A stretch of 64,000 nucleotides of DNA from Psychrilyobacter atlanticus DSM 19335 (GTDB taxonomy: Bacteria; Fusobacteriota; Fusobacteriia; Fusobacteriales; Fusobacteriaceae), in assembly GCF_000426625.1 (NCBI RefSeq), contig NZ_KE384548.1:186001-250000 (forward strand), written 5' to 3'. The position numbers and the translations under genes are program-made. Shown here piece after piece: positions 27,104 to 34,442 of the stretch. The notes under the pieces were generated by a model. That model was not told the origin of the DNA. It made no database searches and saw nothing but the letters and a program-made list of their open reading frames with translations. The number at the start of each line of letters is the position of its first letter. Positions within the stretch are counted from its first letter, which is position 1.

Positions 27104-28639
27104 ATGAATTTTGCAGTTTTAAAAGGAGCAGCATATTGTTTAGTGCATACTCCAGACATGATCTTACACAATGGAACTACACAAACAGTTGAAAAACATA
27201 CTAACCCGGATTCTGAATATTTAAAAAATATCAGAGACAGCTACAGAACTTATGAAGAAGTAGTAAACTACGGACCTAACCAAACTTACATTGGAAATAT
27301 GACTCCTGAAAAATTAAAAGAAGTTGGAATGCCATTCGTAGGTAAAAATATTGAAGGTTCTTCAAATAAAGGTAAATTCGGAGAGATCTTAGCTCAAAAA
27401 GAATTTATCGTAATGGTAAAATTAGCTGACGTTTTCGACTTAGTATTATTAGAAACAGCATTCTTAGCTGACGCAGTAGAAGCATATAGAAACTATGAGT
27501 TCTATTCTGAAGCTGACGAAGCTCAATTAAGCAAAGGTCATGATTTCTCTGTAATCGAAGCTTTAGTAAATGAAGAGGGAGCAGAAGGGTTATACCATGA
27601 AGATAAATTAGTTGGATGTGTAAAAAGAGCTCATGATGTAGACTCTAACTTAAGTTCTCATGTAATTTTTGAAAACTTAGTTGTAAAAGCATCTGGAATC
27701 TTAGCATTTAAAAACTTAATTGCAAGAAACAACATCGATCCTACAACTATCGACTATGTAATCGAATGTTCAGAAGAAGCTTGTGGAGATATGAACCAAA
27801 GAGGTGGAGGAAACTTCGCTAAAGCTATCGCAGAAGCATCTGGAGCAGTAAATGCAACTGGATCAGACCTTAGAGGATTCTGTGCAGCACCTACTCATTC
27901 ATTAATAAACGCAGCATCATTAGTAAAAGCTGGAACGTACAAGAACGTTGTAGTAGTTGCAGGTGGAGCTACAGCAAAATTAGGAATGAACGGTAAAGAC
28001 CATGTTAAAAAAGACTTACCTATCTTAGAGGATACATTAGGAGCATTCGCTATCTTAATCTCTGAAAATGACGGAGTTAGTCCAGTAATCAACACTGATT
28101 TCGTAGGTAGACATACTGTAGGAACAGGATCTTCACCTCAAGCAGTTATCTCATCATTAGTAATCGAGCCATTAGAAAGAGCTGGATTAAAAATTACAGA
28201 TGTAGATAAGTACTCAGTAGAGATGCAAAATCCAGATGTTACAAAACCAGCAGGAGCAGGAGATGTACCAGAAGGAAACTACAAGATGATCGGAGCTTGT
28301 GGAGTTAAGAAAGGACATATCGAAAAGAAAGCTATGAAAGATTTCGTTGTAAATAACGGAATGGTTGGATGGGCACCTACACAAGGTCATATCCCTTCAG
28401 GAGTACCTTACTTAGGATTTGCTATGGATGAATTAACTACAGGTGAATTAAACAGAGTAATGGTAGTAGGAAAAGGATCATTATTCTTAGGAAGAATGAC
28501 TAACTTATTCGATGGTGTATCTATCATGGTAGAGAGAAACACAGGTGTTACAGAGGAAGCAGGAAAAGTTTCTAAAGATGAAATCAATACAATGATTGCA
28601 GAAGCTATGAAAAACTTTGCCTCTCAATTCTTAGGTTAA
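27104..28639 (+). CDS. grdC: Reductase component C, beta subunit
   Basis: A 511-residue protein of the GrdC family, related to ketoacyl synthases. With GrdD it releases acetyl phosphate from the selenoprotein A-bound intermediate, conserving energy. Visible features include NFAVLKGAAYCLVHTPD at the N terminus, ECSEEACGDMNQRGGGNFAKA near residue 225 (quoted in parts: SEEACGD, RGGGNF) and CAAPTHSLINAA near residue 264. CGGAGG precedes ATG. grdD follows 13 bases later. Confidence 0.94.
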   Translation: MNFAVLKGAAYCLVHTPDMILHNGTTQTVEKHTNPDSEYLKNIRDSYRTYEEVVNYGPNQTYIGNMTPEKLKEVGMPFVGKNIEGSSNKGKFGEILAQKEFIVMVKLADVFDLVLLETAFLADAVEAYRNYEFYSEADEAQLSKGHDFSVIEALVNEEGAEGLYHEDKLVGCVKRAHDVDSNLSSHVIFENLVVKASGILAFKNLIARNNIDPTTIDYVIECSEEACGDMNQRGGGNFAKAIAEASGAVNATGSDLRGFCAAPTHSLINAASLVKAGTYKNVVVVAGGATAKLGMNGKDHVKKDLPILEDTLGAFAILISENDGVSPVINTDFVGRHTVGTGSSPQAVISSLVIEPLERAGLKITDVDKYSVEMQNPDVTKPAGAGDVPEGNYKMIGACGVKKGHIEKKAMKDFVVNNGMVGWAPTQGHIPSGVPYLGFAMDELTTGELNRVMVVGKGSLFLGRMTNLFDGVSIMVERNTGVTEEAGKVSKDEINTMIAEAMKNFASQFLG

Positions 28640-28652
28640 GGGGGTTAGTTAT

Positions 28653-29822
28653 ATGTCTTTAGATATTAAACAAATGATAGGTGAAACTTTTTTAGATATA
28701 GCCAATGCCATGGAAACAGGGTCATTTGGTAAAAGAATCTGTGTAGGAATAACTACAATAGGTAGTGAGCACGGAATAGAAAACATCGTTAAAGGTGCTG
28801 AAAAAGCAGCTTTAAGTGGTGACTTTGATGTAGTTTTAATCGGACCTAAAGTAGAGACAACTTTAAGAGTTGTAGAAGCTAATACAGAAGCAGAAGCGCA
28901 TAAAAGAATGGAAGAATTAATCGACTCAAAAGAGATCAATTCAGCTGTAACTATGCACTACAGTTTCCCAATAGGAACTTCTACAATTGGTAGAGTAGTA
29001 ACTCCTGCTTTTGGAAATGACATGTTAATAGGAACTACTACAGGAACATCAGCTACTAACAGAACAGAAGCTATGTTTAAGAACTCACTTTATGGAATAG
29101 CAACAGCTAAAGCAATTGGAATAGCTAATCCTACTGTTGGAATCTTAAATGTAGACAGCTCAAGAGCTGTAGAAAGATCTCTTAGAAAATTAGCTGACAA
29201 TGGTTACGCAATCAACTTTGGTGAATCTAGAAGAGCAGATGGTGGAACAATCATGAGAGGAAATGACCTTTTAATGGGATCATCAGATGTAATGGTAACA
29301 GACAGTTTAACAGGAAATATTCTTATGAAGATGTTTTCTTCTTACTCAACAGGTGGATCTTATGAAGCAAGCGGATACGGATATGGTCCAGGAGTATCAT
29401 TTGATATGAAGAGAACTATATTAATATTATCTAGAGCATCAGGAGTACCTGTAGTAGAAGGAGCAATAAAATATGCTGCACTATTAGGGAAAAATGATCT
29501 TACTGCAATAGTAAGCAAAGAATATGAGATGATAAAAAAAGCAGGATACGAAGATATCTTAGCTAGTTTTGTTGAAGCGCCTAAAAAGCCAGTAGAAGAA
29601 TTTGTAAAACCAGAAAAAGAAGTAGTAACAGCGCAAGTATCAGGAATAGATATTATGGACTTAGATGATGCAGCATTAGAACTTATGAGAAATGGGATCT
29701 ATGCAGAAGCAGGAATGGGTTGTACAGGACCGATCATCTTAGTTAATGATGCTAACAAAGAGAAAGCAATTGTTATCTTAGGAGAAAATGAATATATTGC
29801 AGTAGAAAAAACTAGTTGCTAA
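28653..29822 (+). CDS. grdD: Reductase component C, alpha subunit
   Basis: A 389-residue GrdD-family protein, related to PlsX/phosphotransacetylase-type folds, and the partner of GrdC in acetyl phosphate formation. The C-terminal AGMGCTGPIILV contains the cysteine thought to carry the acetyl group. The N-terminal region has VGITTIGSEHG. It ends the operon, and a strong terminator follows. Acetate kinase, needed to harvest the acetyl phosphate, is not in the window. Confidence 0.94.
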   Translation: MSLDIKQMIGETFLDIANAMETGSFGKRICVGITTIGSEHGIENIVKGAEKAALSGDFDVVLIGPKVETTLRVVEANTEAEAHKRMEELIDSKEINSAVTMHYSFPIGTSTIGRVVTPAFGNDMLIGTTTGTSATNRTEAMFKNSLYGIATAKAIGIANPTVGILNVDSSRAVERSLRKLADNGYAINFGESRRADGGTIMRGNDLLMGSSDVMVTDSLTGNILMKMFSSYSTGGSYEASGYGYGPGVSFDMKRTILILSRASGVPVVEGAIKYAALLGKNDLTAIVSKEYEMIKKAGYEDILASFVEAPKKPVEEFVKPEKEVVTAQVSGIDIMDLDDAALELMRNGIYAEAGMGCTGPIILVNDANKEKAIVILGENEYIAVEKTSC

Positions 29823-29872
29823 TATTTAATCTCCGTGAAATGAACTGCAACTATTAGACCAGTGTATAATCT

Positions 29873-29909
29873 AAAAAGGAGGCATCAATTTATTGATGTC
29901 TCCTTTTTT
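29873..29909 (+). terminator. Terminator of the reductase operon
   Basis: AAAAAGGAGGCATCA pairs with TGATGTCTCCTTTTTT around a short loop, then TTAG. Confidence 0.9.
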
Positions 29910-29975
29910 AGTTGTCTTAGACTATAGATTTTAAAGGTATTTATACATCTTTATTTCTTAATATTAAAAATAAAC

Positions 29976-30088
29976 TTGCTTTTTTCTGATTTATAGGGAA
30001 TAATCTGAGTAATTAAACTTCCCCAAGTTTAATTATTGTATGTGTATGTTTTGTAAAAGCCTTAACTTTCGAAGTTAAGGCTTTTACT
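29976..30088 (+). ncRNA. Small RNA unit D1 (remnant, AAGCCTTAA-terminator family)
   Basis: TTGCTT (29,976-29,981), 17 bases, AATAAT (29,999-30,004), then a short transcript with the hairpin TAATTAAACTT/AAGTTTAATTA (30,010-30,035), ending in the terminator AAAAGCCTTAACTT/AAGTTAAGGCTTTT (30,055-30,085). The same terminator stem closes units at 38,856 and 38,989 in the prophage. Confidence 0.5.
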
Positions 30089-30089
30089 A

Positions 30090-30215
30090 TTTATTGGTTC
30101 TTATTCTGACCCTGTAGCTAGTCTATTTTCTACATATTTAATTACTACTTCTTAGCAGTAATATTTTTACTGACAGCCATTGTATGTTTATCTAATGAAA
30201 TTTTCTAAATAGAAA
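30090..30215 (-). pseudogene. Decayed 3' end of a phage baseplate spike (gpV-like) gene
   Basis: This stretch aligns with the 3' end of the intact baseplate V gene at 39,105-39,250. For example GTCTATTTTCT and the CTACTTCTT...GTAATATTTTTA...GCCATTGTATGTTTATCTA segments (in parts) match with scattered changes and about 70 bases missing. On the - strand it still ends ENRLATGSE-stop, compare ENRPTTIPV-stop. It is a remnant of a second, related phage. Confidence 0.65.
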
Positions 30216-30255
30216 TATCTAAGATAAAAAAAAGTCAAAAAACTGTACATTTTTT

Positions 30256-30378
30256 TTGACTTTTTGTATTTTTTATAGTAATAAAGGTAATAGTATTAAT
30301 ATTTCTTCAAACCAAATATTAATATCACATCTTTAGTTAGAAGTTCTCGTTGACTTTACGGGGACTTCTACTTTTTTT
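30256..30378 (+). ncRNA. Small RNA unit D2 (remnant, conserved-loop family)
   Basis: TTGACT (30,256-30,261), 17 bases, TAATAA (30,279-30,284), about 80 nt of RNA and the hairpin TAGAAGTTC...GGACTTCTA (30,338-30,370) with the loop TTGACTTTA, then TTTTTTTT. Stem sequence differs from the three copies at 43,903-44,384 but pairing and loop are kept. Confidence 0.55.
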
Positions 30379-30443
30379 TAGAAAACTTATTCTTATCTAC
30401 TAAAATTACTCCCGAACTCTTCCCTCTGAAATTAGGGAGGGTA

Positions 30444-30536
30444 ATGAAAAAAATATTGAAAGGACTCTTTCTTAATCTTAAGATATCATTACGGGATCTT
30501 TTTAAGTCCCTATTTTATGTGCTATACTCTTATTAG
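30444..30536 (+). CDS. Small basic amphipathic peptide (30 residues)
   Basis: Encodes MKKILKGLFLNLKISLRDLF and ten more residues, alternating hydrophobic and basic. AGGGAGGG lies just before ATG, and CCCTC upstream can pair with it (TTCCCTC...GGAGGG), so translation may be controlled by a hairpin. Size and composition resemble small membrane-active peptides of type I toxin systems. No family is recognised. Confidence 0.4.
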   Translation: MKKILKGLFLNLKISLRDLFKSLFYVLYSY

Positions 30537-30558
30537 ATGGGGATAAGGGGGGCTTAGT

Positions 30559-30807
30559 ATTAAAATAAAAATAAATCAAGCATTAAGAAAATTAACTGAA
30601 GAATATACTCTAGATATCGGTTTTGATACCCAAATTATGACAGATATTAATGTTATAAAAGCTAGTCTTTATTATTCCACTTCAAGTGGAAACTTAGTCC
30701 TATCTAATGGTTATAGCCATATAGATGACTATGTAAATATTTCTAAACACACAGAAAATGCAATTGTTGATGCAATAAAAAATATTGATATAACTTTGAT
30801 AAAGTAA
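30559..30807 (+). CDS. Possible protein with non-AUG start (about 82 residues)
   Basis: An open frame of 82 codons with good coding character (INQALRKLTEEYTLDIGFD through NAIVDAIKNIDITLIK). It has no ATG, GTG or TTG near its beginning. GGGGGG lies six bases before ATT 30,559, a possible but rare start, and the frame opens just upstream after TAA. It may be a live gene with an unusual start or a gene that lost its start codon. A possible extended -10 (TGCTATACT) precedes it. Function unknown. Confidence 0.4.
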   Translation: MKIKINQALRKLTEEYTLDIGFDTQIMTDINVIKASLYYSTSSGNLVLSNGYSHIDDYVNISKHTENAIVDAIKNIDITLIK

Positions 30808-31059
30808 TTGAAATCCCCCATCTAACTTCTCTATCACTCAGAAACAAAGCTTTTTTACATTTTTTGATAGTTTTTTTCTCCGTCTTTTCGGCATTTTTTA
30901 TTATATTAAAAGAGTACTAAAAAAAGAACATTAAGTACTCTTTTCTCTAATAAAACTCTGTTTGCATTGGTTTTTAGATAATATTCAATATTAATTTTTT
31001 ATTACTATCTTTAAGTTGTAAAACCAAGAAATTAAGTTAGAGAGTTTAGAAATATATTA

Positions 31060-31125
31060 AGTTTTATCCTAATTTTTAGGAGGGAGCATGGTGCGTCAGT
31101 ATGCCCGACGCTTACCTCCTATTAA
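31060..31125. other. Nested hairpin element
   Basis: TAGGAGG (31,077-31,083) pairs with CCTCCTA (31,115-31,121), enclosing GCGTC/GACGC (31,093-31,097 and 31,107-31,111). It is GC-richer than its surroundings. It lies 18 bases beyond the stop codon of the - strand 24-residue peptide gene, so it may end or regulate that transcript or be an RNA in its own right on the + strand. Confidence 0.45.
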
Positions 31126-31139
31126 AGAATAATAAGCAA

Positions 31140-31214
31140 TTAGAGGTAGCTGGTACATAGCTTTAAAAAATTCTTTGAATAAAAGTATATATATTTTTCT
31201 ATTAATTCATACAT
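31140..31214 (-). CDS. Small peptide (24 residues) with own promoter
   Basis: Encodes MYELIEKYIYFYSKNFLKLC and four more residues. GGAAGGA lies five bases before ATG, and an extended -10 (TGGTATAAT, 31,243-31,248 on the - strand) lies about 30 bases upstream, leaving a leader of about 20 bases. This compact layout is typical of small toxin or leader peptides. A longer frame reaching to 31,322 would begin upstream of this promoter and is less likely. Confidence 0.4.
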   Translation of the reverse strand: MYELIEKYIYFYSKNFLKLCTSYL

Positions 31215-31315
31215 AGCTTCCTTCCAAGATGAAATATATTTTATTATACCATAAAATAATGAGAGTGGATAAAATCCAAAAAAAATGCAAAAAAATAGTA
31301 AAAATACTAAATAGA

Positions 31316-31345
31316 AGGACACTAAAAATTTATAGTGTCCTTTTT
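31316..31345 (+). terminator. Terminator-like hairpin
   Basis: AGGACACT pairs with AGTGTCCT, followed by TTTT. A related hairpin with a different stem occurs at 32,105-32,130. Confidence 0.6.
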
Positions 31346-31424
31346 AATATTGACTTTTGAGAAAGCTAATTGTTTACTAAAAAAGTGTTAAAATTGAATA
31401 AATAATGTGGTATAATTTAATATA

Positions 31425-31448
31425 TTCCCTTACTAATTAGTAAGGGAA
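31425..31448 (+). promoter_or_regulatory. Perfect 24-base palindrome in the leader of a 45-residue gene
   Basis: TTCCCTTACTAA and its exact mirror, followed by TTTT, about nine bases after TGGTATAAT (31,409-31,416). It could act as an attenuator in the leader. The next paralogue has a similar hairpin at 31,800-31,839. Confidence 0.55.
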
Positions 31449-31480
31449 TTTTAATAATGATTATCGGGGGGCATAACAGA

Positions 31481-31618
31481 GTGAAAAAAATAATGTGGTA
31501 TACGATAAGATGGTTTAAATATTATATATTAAATCCTCATTATGAAAAATTTTATGGAAATTTTGAAAACTATTGTAAACAGCGAAAAATGTATGAAAAA
31601 AAGCATAATATTAAATAA
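31481..31618 (+). CDS. 45-residue basic aromatic protein, copy 1
   Basis: Starts at GTG nine bases after GGGGGG and reads MKKIMWYTIRWFKYYILNPH, ending EKKHNIK. It is rich in Tyr, Trp, Lys and Arg and has no membrane segment. It is a tandem paralogue of the gene at 31,867 with about three quarters of residues identical. Each copy has its own palindromic leader hairpin. I do not recognise the family. Confidence 0.6.
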   Translation: MKKIMWYTIRWFKYYILNPHYEKFYGNFENYCKQRKMYEKKHNIK

Positions 31619-31620
31619 TA

Positions 31621-31660
31621 ATAAAAAAAGGTTGAATTTTTTTCGACTTTTTTTTGTTAT
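31621..31660 (+). terminator. Terminator after the first 45-residue gene
   Basis: AAAAAAGGTTGAA can pair with TTCGACTTTTTT, followed by more T. Confidence 0.6.
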
Positions 31661-31799
31661 TATAAATTAATTTGAAAACTACTTGATCTCTTAAGTTTGA
31701 TTTTATTAGTATTCTAAATGAAAGTTAAAGAGATTATCAAATTTCATTTTTTAAGAGTTCTTAATTTAAATTTAAATTAATTTAATTATTTTTGAAGGA

Positions 31800-31839
31800 T
31801 TCCCTTACTATTATATATATATATAGAATAGTAAGGGAA
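31800..31839 (+). promoter_or_regulatory. Leader hairpin of the second 45-residue gene
   Basis: TTCCCTTACTATT pairs with AATAGTAAGGGAA around an alternating AT loop. It is homologous in position and arms to the palindrome at 31,425. Confidence 0.55.
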
Positions 31840-31866
31840 TTAAGATATAGTTTTGGGAGGGAGGAA

Positions 31867-32004
31867 ATGAAAAAACTAAGATGGTATTTGATAAGATGGT
31901 ATAAATATTATATATTAAATCCCCATTATGAAAAATTTTATGGGAGTTTTGAAAATTATTGTAAACGGCGAAAAATACATGAGAGAAAACATCATATTAA
32001 ATAG
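31867..32004 (+). CDS. 45-residue basic aromatic protein, copy 2
   Basis: Starts at ATG behind GGGAGGGAGGAA and reads MKKLRWYLIRWYKYYILNPH, ending ERKHHIK. The central YYILNPHYEKFYG block is identical to copy 1 and differences cluster at the ends, which suggests selection on the core. The start sits exactly 386 bases after that of copy 1, as expected from a tandem duplication. Confidence 0.65.
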   Translation: MKKLRWYLIRWYKYYILNPHYEKFYGSFENYCKRRKIHERKHHIK

Positions 32005-32104
32005 TAAAGAAGAGTAATCGATTTTTTTTAGTCTTGGGATGTTAAATAATCGCGGACAAAATTTAAAGAAAACTGAAAACAAAAAAATAAATGATACTAA
32101 ATAA

Positions 32105-32130
32105 ACGGACGCTAAATTTATAGCGTCCGT
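32105..32130 (+). terminator. Hairpin related to that at 31,316
   Basis: ACGGACGCT pairs with AGCGTCCGT around AAATTTAT. The loop matches the 31,316 hairpin while the stem has changed on both sides, so the structure has been kept. The T-run is weak here. Confidence 0.5.
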
Positions 32131-32301
32131 CTAAGGTTAATTTTATTGGCATTATAAATGAAAGTTACAAAAGAAGTAAAAAGTAACATTAAAATATGCT
32201 AAATAACTCTAAAATACAGGAATCATTAGTGTATTTGATTTATTCTATTATATAAAAAGATATACTAAAAATCTTCCTTTTATAATTTTCTAGATAGTAA
32301 A

Positions 32302-32331
32302 AAATAAGCAGGCTAAAAGCCCGCTTATTTA
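32302..32331 (-). terminator. Terminator of the exported-protein gene
   Basis: AAATAAGC-GGGC pairs with GCC-GCTTATTT on the - strand, followed by TTTT. Confidence 0.8.
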
Positions 32332-32347
32332 ATCTAACTATTGTGTT

Positions 32348-32989
32348 CTATTGATATCTAGCTTCGGCAAGTATAAGACCTAATTTGTAACCAGCACTAA
32401 TTTTTGTTAAGTCAAGATATAAATCTACTTCTATTTCTTTTTGACCACCATATAAATATACACCTTGAGTAGCAGTCATAGCTCCGCCACCTAAACCAAC
32501 AGTTTTAACAGGGAAGAATCCATTATGACCTTTAATAGTAGCTTTTGAATTACCAGGTTTAACGTCATCAAATAATTGACCAACAAATTTAAATGTAACT
32601 TCTGCAGGTCCTTCACCTTTAATTCTAAAACCAATGTCACCTATTTCCATTTTATCTCCTCTAACTGCTTCAGTGTATAATAAGTCTATTTCAGATTCAA
32701 TTTTAATAGGTTCTAATACTTTAACTTTAACTAAAGTAAGAGTATGATCTTCCCAACCTCTACCTTTGTCTCTGAATATATTAGCAGCTTTAGCTTTATG
32801 TACTTGATTATCATTAGTAGTAATATCTTGCATGTAGTTTATATCTCCTGAATCATTGTTAGCTTCAAGAGTAATAAAACCAGGATACATACTGTCAATA
32901 ATTCCAACGTTCATAGAGAATCCTTCAGATACTGCAAATGCAGTTGTTCCTACAGCTAATATGGCAGCAATCAATAATAATTTTTTCAT
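32348..32989 (-). CDS. Exported protein of unknown function
   Basis: A protein of 213 residues with a clear signal peptide (MKKLLLIAAILAVGTTAFA). The mature part is beta-rich, with no membrane segment. It ends LGLILAEARYQ, an aromatic C-terminal residue as in outer-membrane-associated proteins. ATG 32,989 was chosen because GGAGG precedes it; an upstream GTG overlaps that site. It lies outside the phage late operon, separated by a terminator, so it is probably a host gene next to the prophage end. Confidence 0.75.
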   Translation of the reverse strand: MKKLLLIAAILAVGTTAFAVSEGFSMNVGIIDSMYPGFITLEANNDSGDINYMQDITTNDNQVHKAKAANIFRDKGRGWEDHTLTLVKVKVLEPIKIESEIDLLYTEAVRGDKMEIGDIGFRIKGEGPAEVTFKFVGQLFDDVKPGNSKATIKGHNGFFPVKTVGLGGGAMTATQGVYLYGGQKEIEVDLYLDLTKISAGYKLGLILAEARYQ

Positions 32990-32998
32990 CTTTCCCAC

Positions 32999-33273
32999 CT
33001 CCGAAATTAAAAAGACAATAAGCTTTTAACTTCAGCATTTCCATTGATGTTCTCTTGCTTTACATACAGATTATTCCCTAAGCACAATAGAAAATCTAAT
33101 GCACAATTCCCACTTGATTCATTTTGACTATCAAACTAATTGTTTTGTTTATTTAATAGAAGTGAATATTTGGGTGAGGATATTCAAAAAAAATTTAAAC
33201 TTTTTCAAAAAAAATGACTTCCTCATTGAAAGTCATTTCTTCTAAATATTCTTTTACTCTATTTTTTTTATTT
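32999..33273. other. Gene-free interval between exported-protein gene and phage end
   Basis: No convincing gene apart from the terminator at 33,204-33,238. The left part should hold the promoter of the exported-protein gene. A phage attachment site is likely to be here or nearby but cannot be fixed without the other end. Confidence 0.4.
33204..33238 (-). terminator. Terminator of the phage late operon
   Basis: On the - strand AAATGACTT pairs with AAGTCATTT and is followed by a long T-run (A-run at 33,205-33,213 on +). It is the last phage feature on the left. Confidence 0.78.
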
Positions 33274-33381
33274 TCAAAACAATTCTCTTATTGAATTAGC
33301 TCTCCTAAAAATTTTAAATTGAAATAATTTTGTCTTATGATTCCATGGATCTACTTTAAATTCTAATCCTTTTCCTTGTAT
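33274..33381 (-). CDS. Possible short phage protein with non-AUG start
   Basis: A 35-codon frame (QGKGLEFKVDPWNHKTKLFQ then FKIFRRANSIRELF) of clear coding character at the end of the lysis module, overlapping the holin-like gene. It has no standard start. GGAGG lies seven bases before ATA 33,381, a possible start. A product made by frameshift from the overlapping gene is an alternative. Low certainty. Confidence 0.3.
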   Translation of the reverse strand: MQGKGLEFKVDPWNHKTKLFQFKIFRRANSIRELF

Positions 33382-33665
33382 TTTGAATCCTCCAAACCCA
33401 GCGATATCTTATATTTATCCAGCTCACTATCGATCTGATCATTAGAGGTTAAATTAATGTTTCCATTATGTTTGGATTCCTTTAATCCTTCAGCAAAATC
33501 ACTGAGTACCTTATAAGCTATGTTCCTAGCTTTTACTCCTCCTGTTTCTTCAATTGCATTTCCAACTTTTTTTCCTGTTGTTCTCACTAATGGGGAAGGT
33601 AAAATTAATAATACTATACCCAATAATGTGCTCAATACAAATGGATGTAAAAATATTTCTTTCAT
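33363..33665 (-). CDS. Phage membrane protein, holin-like
   Basis: A 100-residue protein with one strong hydrophobic segment at residues 5-27 and a charged tail. It directly follows the endolysin gene in the lysis module, so holin or spanin-like function is likely from position. No family motif is recognised. GGAGAG precedes ATG. Confidence 0.6.
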   Translation of the reverse strand: MKEIFLHPFVLSTLLGIVLLILPSPLVRTTGKKVGNAIEETGGVKARNIAYKVLSDFAEGLKESKHNGNINLTSNDQIDSELDKYKISLGLEDSKYKEKD

Positions 33666-33677
33666 GTTTCACTCTCC

Positions 33678-34178
33678 TTATATTTCTTTATACGCTATTT
33701 CATAATTTTGAGGAACGACTTTTACGATTGGGCTTGGCCAACTGCAGAATAAATTCCTTTCCGACATCCTTCTTCTGAGTAATCCTTTGGATCTTTTGCC
33801 TGCTGCCTTGGACCATAAATTAAAAATTTTGCAAGCACCTATAAAATTCCTACCATTTACCAATTGGACTATATCAGATTTCCTAAAACTAGATCCTCCA
33901 ATATTGTAACAAAGGGAGACTAGAGCATCATATTGATTTTGATTTATTTTTTTTATCATTATAACCTTTTTGACAACATTTTCATATATTTTTAATTGTT
34001 TTATTAGTTCTAAATCAGCTACTTTTAAGGTCATAATATCGCCTTTCTTAATTTTTACACCATTGACTCTAGTAAATCCCCAACCAATAGTCCAAACGTC
34101 TGCAGGACACTTATATGCCTTCATTTCATAACTTTCAAAATGCTTTATGAGCTCTATTCCTTGTTTAGATATTTTCAT
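33678..34178 (-). CDS. Phage endolysin, GH24 lysozyme
   Basis: A 166-residue T4/P1-type lysozyme that cuts peptidoglycan to release virions. The catalytic spacing E15-(8)-C24-(5)-T30 matches the E-D/C-T triad of the family (FESYEMKAY, CPADVWTIGWGFTR). There is no signal peptide, so it should depend on a holin. It follows the one-segment membrane protein at 34,179 with no gap. Confidence 0.92.
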   Translation of the reverse strand: MKISKQGIELIKHFESYEMKAYKCPADVWTIGWGFTRVNGVKIKKGDIMTLKVADLELIKQLKIYENVVKKVIMIKKINQNQYDALVSLCYNIGGSSFRKSDIVQLVNGRNFIGACKIFNLWSKAAGKRSKGLLRRRMSERNLFCSWPSPIVKVVPQNYEIAYKEI

Positions 34179-34430
34179 TTATCCCTCCTTTTTAGCCTTT
34201 AAATATCCTTCTATTTCAGATAGCTTCATCATGAGTTTATTAAACTCTTCCCTGCTTACTTTTTCAGATAATTTAATTTTGATTTCTTCTACTTCTCTTT
34301 CAATACGATCTATTCGATCACTCCCTTTATCAACTCTTTTAAAGACTCTCTCCCAAAGAGGTTTAGCTAAATTAATTGCTAGTAAGCCTCCTATTATCCA
34401 ATTAGCAGCTATAGCTGTATCTGGGAACAT
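34179..34430 (-). CDS. Phage membrane/coiled-coil protein, possible holin
   Basis: An 83-residue protein with a hydrophobic segment at residues 8-24 followed by a charged coiled coil (RIDRIEREVEEIKIKLSEK). One transmembrane segment with a coiled coil next to the endolysin suggests a holin or antiholin-type role, as in XhlA-like proteins, but the identity is not proven. Its end touches the endolysin start. Confidence 0.6.
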   Translation of the reverse strand: MFPDTAIAANWIIGGLLAINLAKPLWERVFKRVDKGSDRIDRIEREVEEIKIKLSEKVSREEFNKLMMKLSEIEGYLKAKKEG

Positions 34431-34442
34431 AATACCTCCTAT

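Noticed and set aside
31215-31322. Longer - strand reading frame (60 residues) over the 24-residue peptide gene
   Set aside because: The extension has no ribosome site, and the best promoter -10 lies inside it, so the shorter gene is more likely.
29900-32350. A tRNA gene as phage attachment site
   Set aside because: I looked for a cloverleaf or TTCRANNC T-loop in the gaps flanking the prophage and found none; no tRNA gene is evident in the window.
33520-33778. Two + strand open frames across the lysis genes
   Set aside because: They are opposite the endolysin and holin-like genes, lack ribosome sites and are shadow frames.
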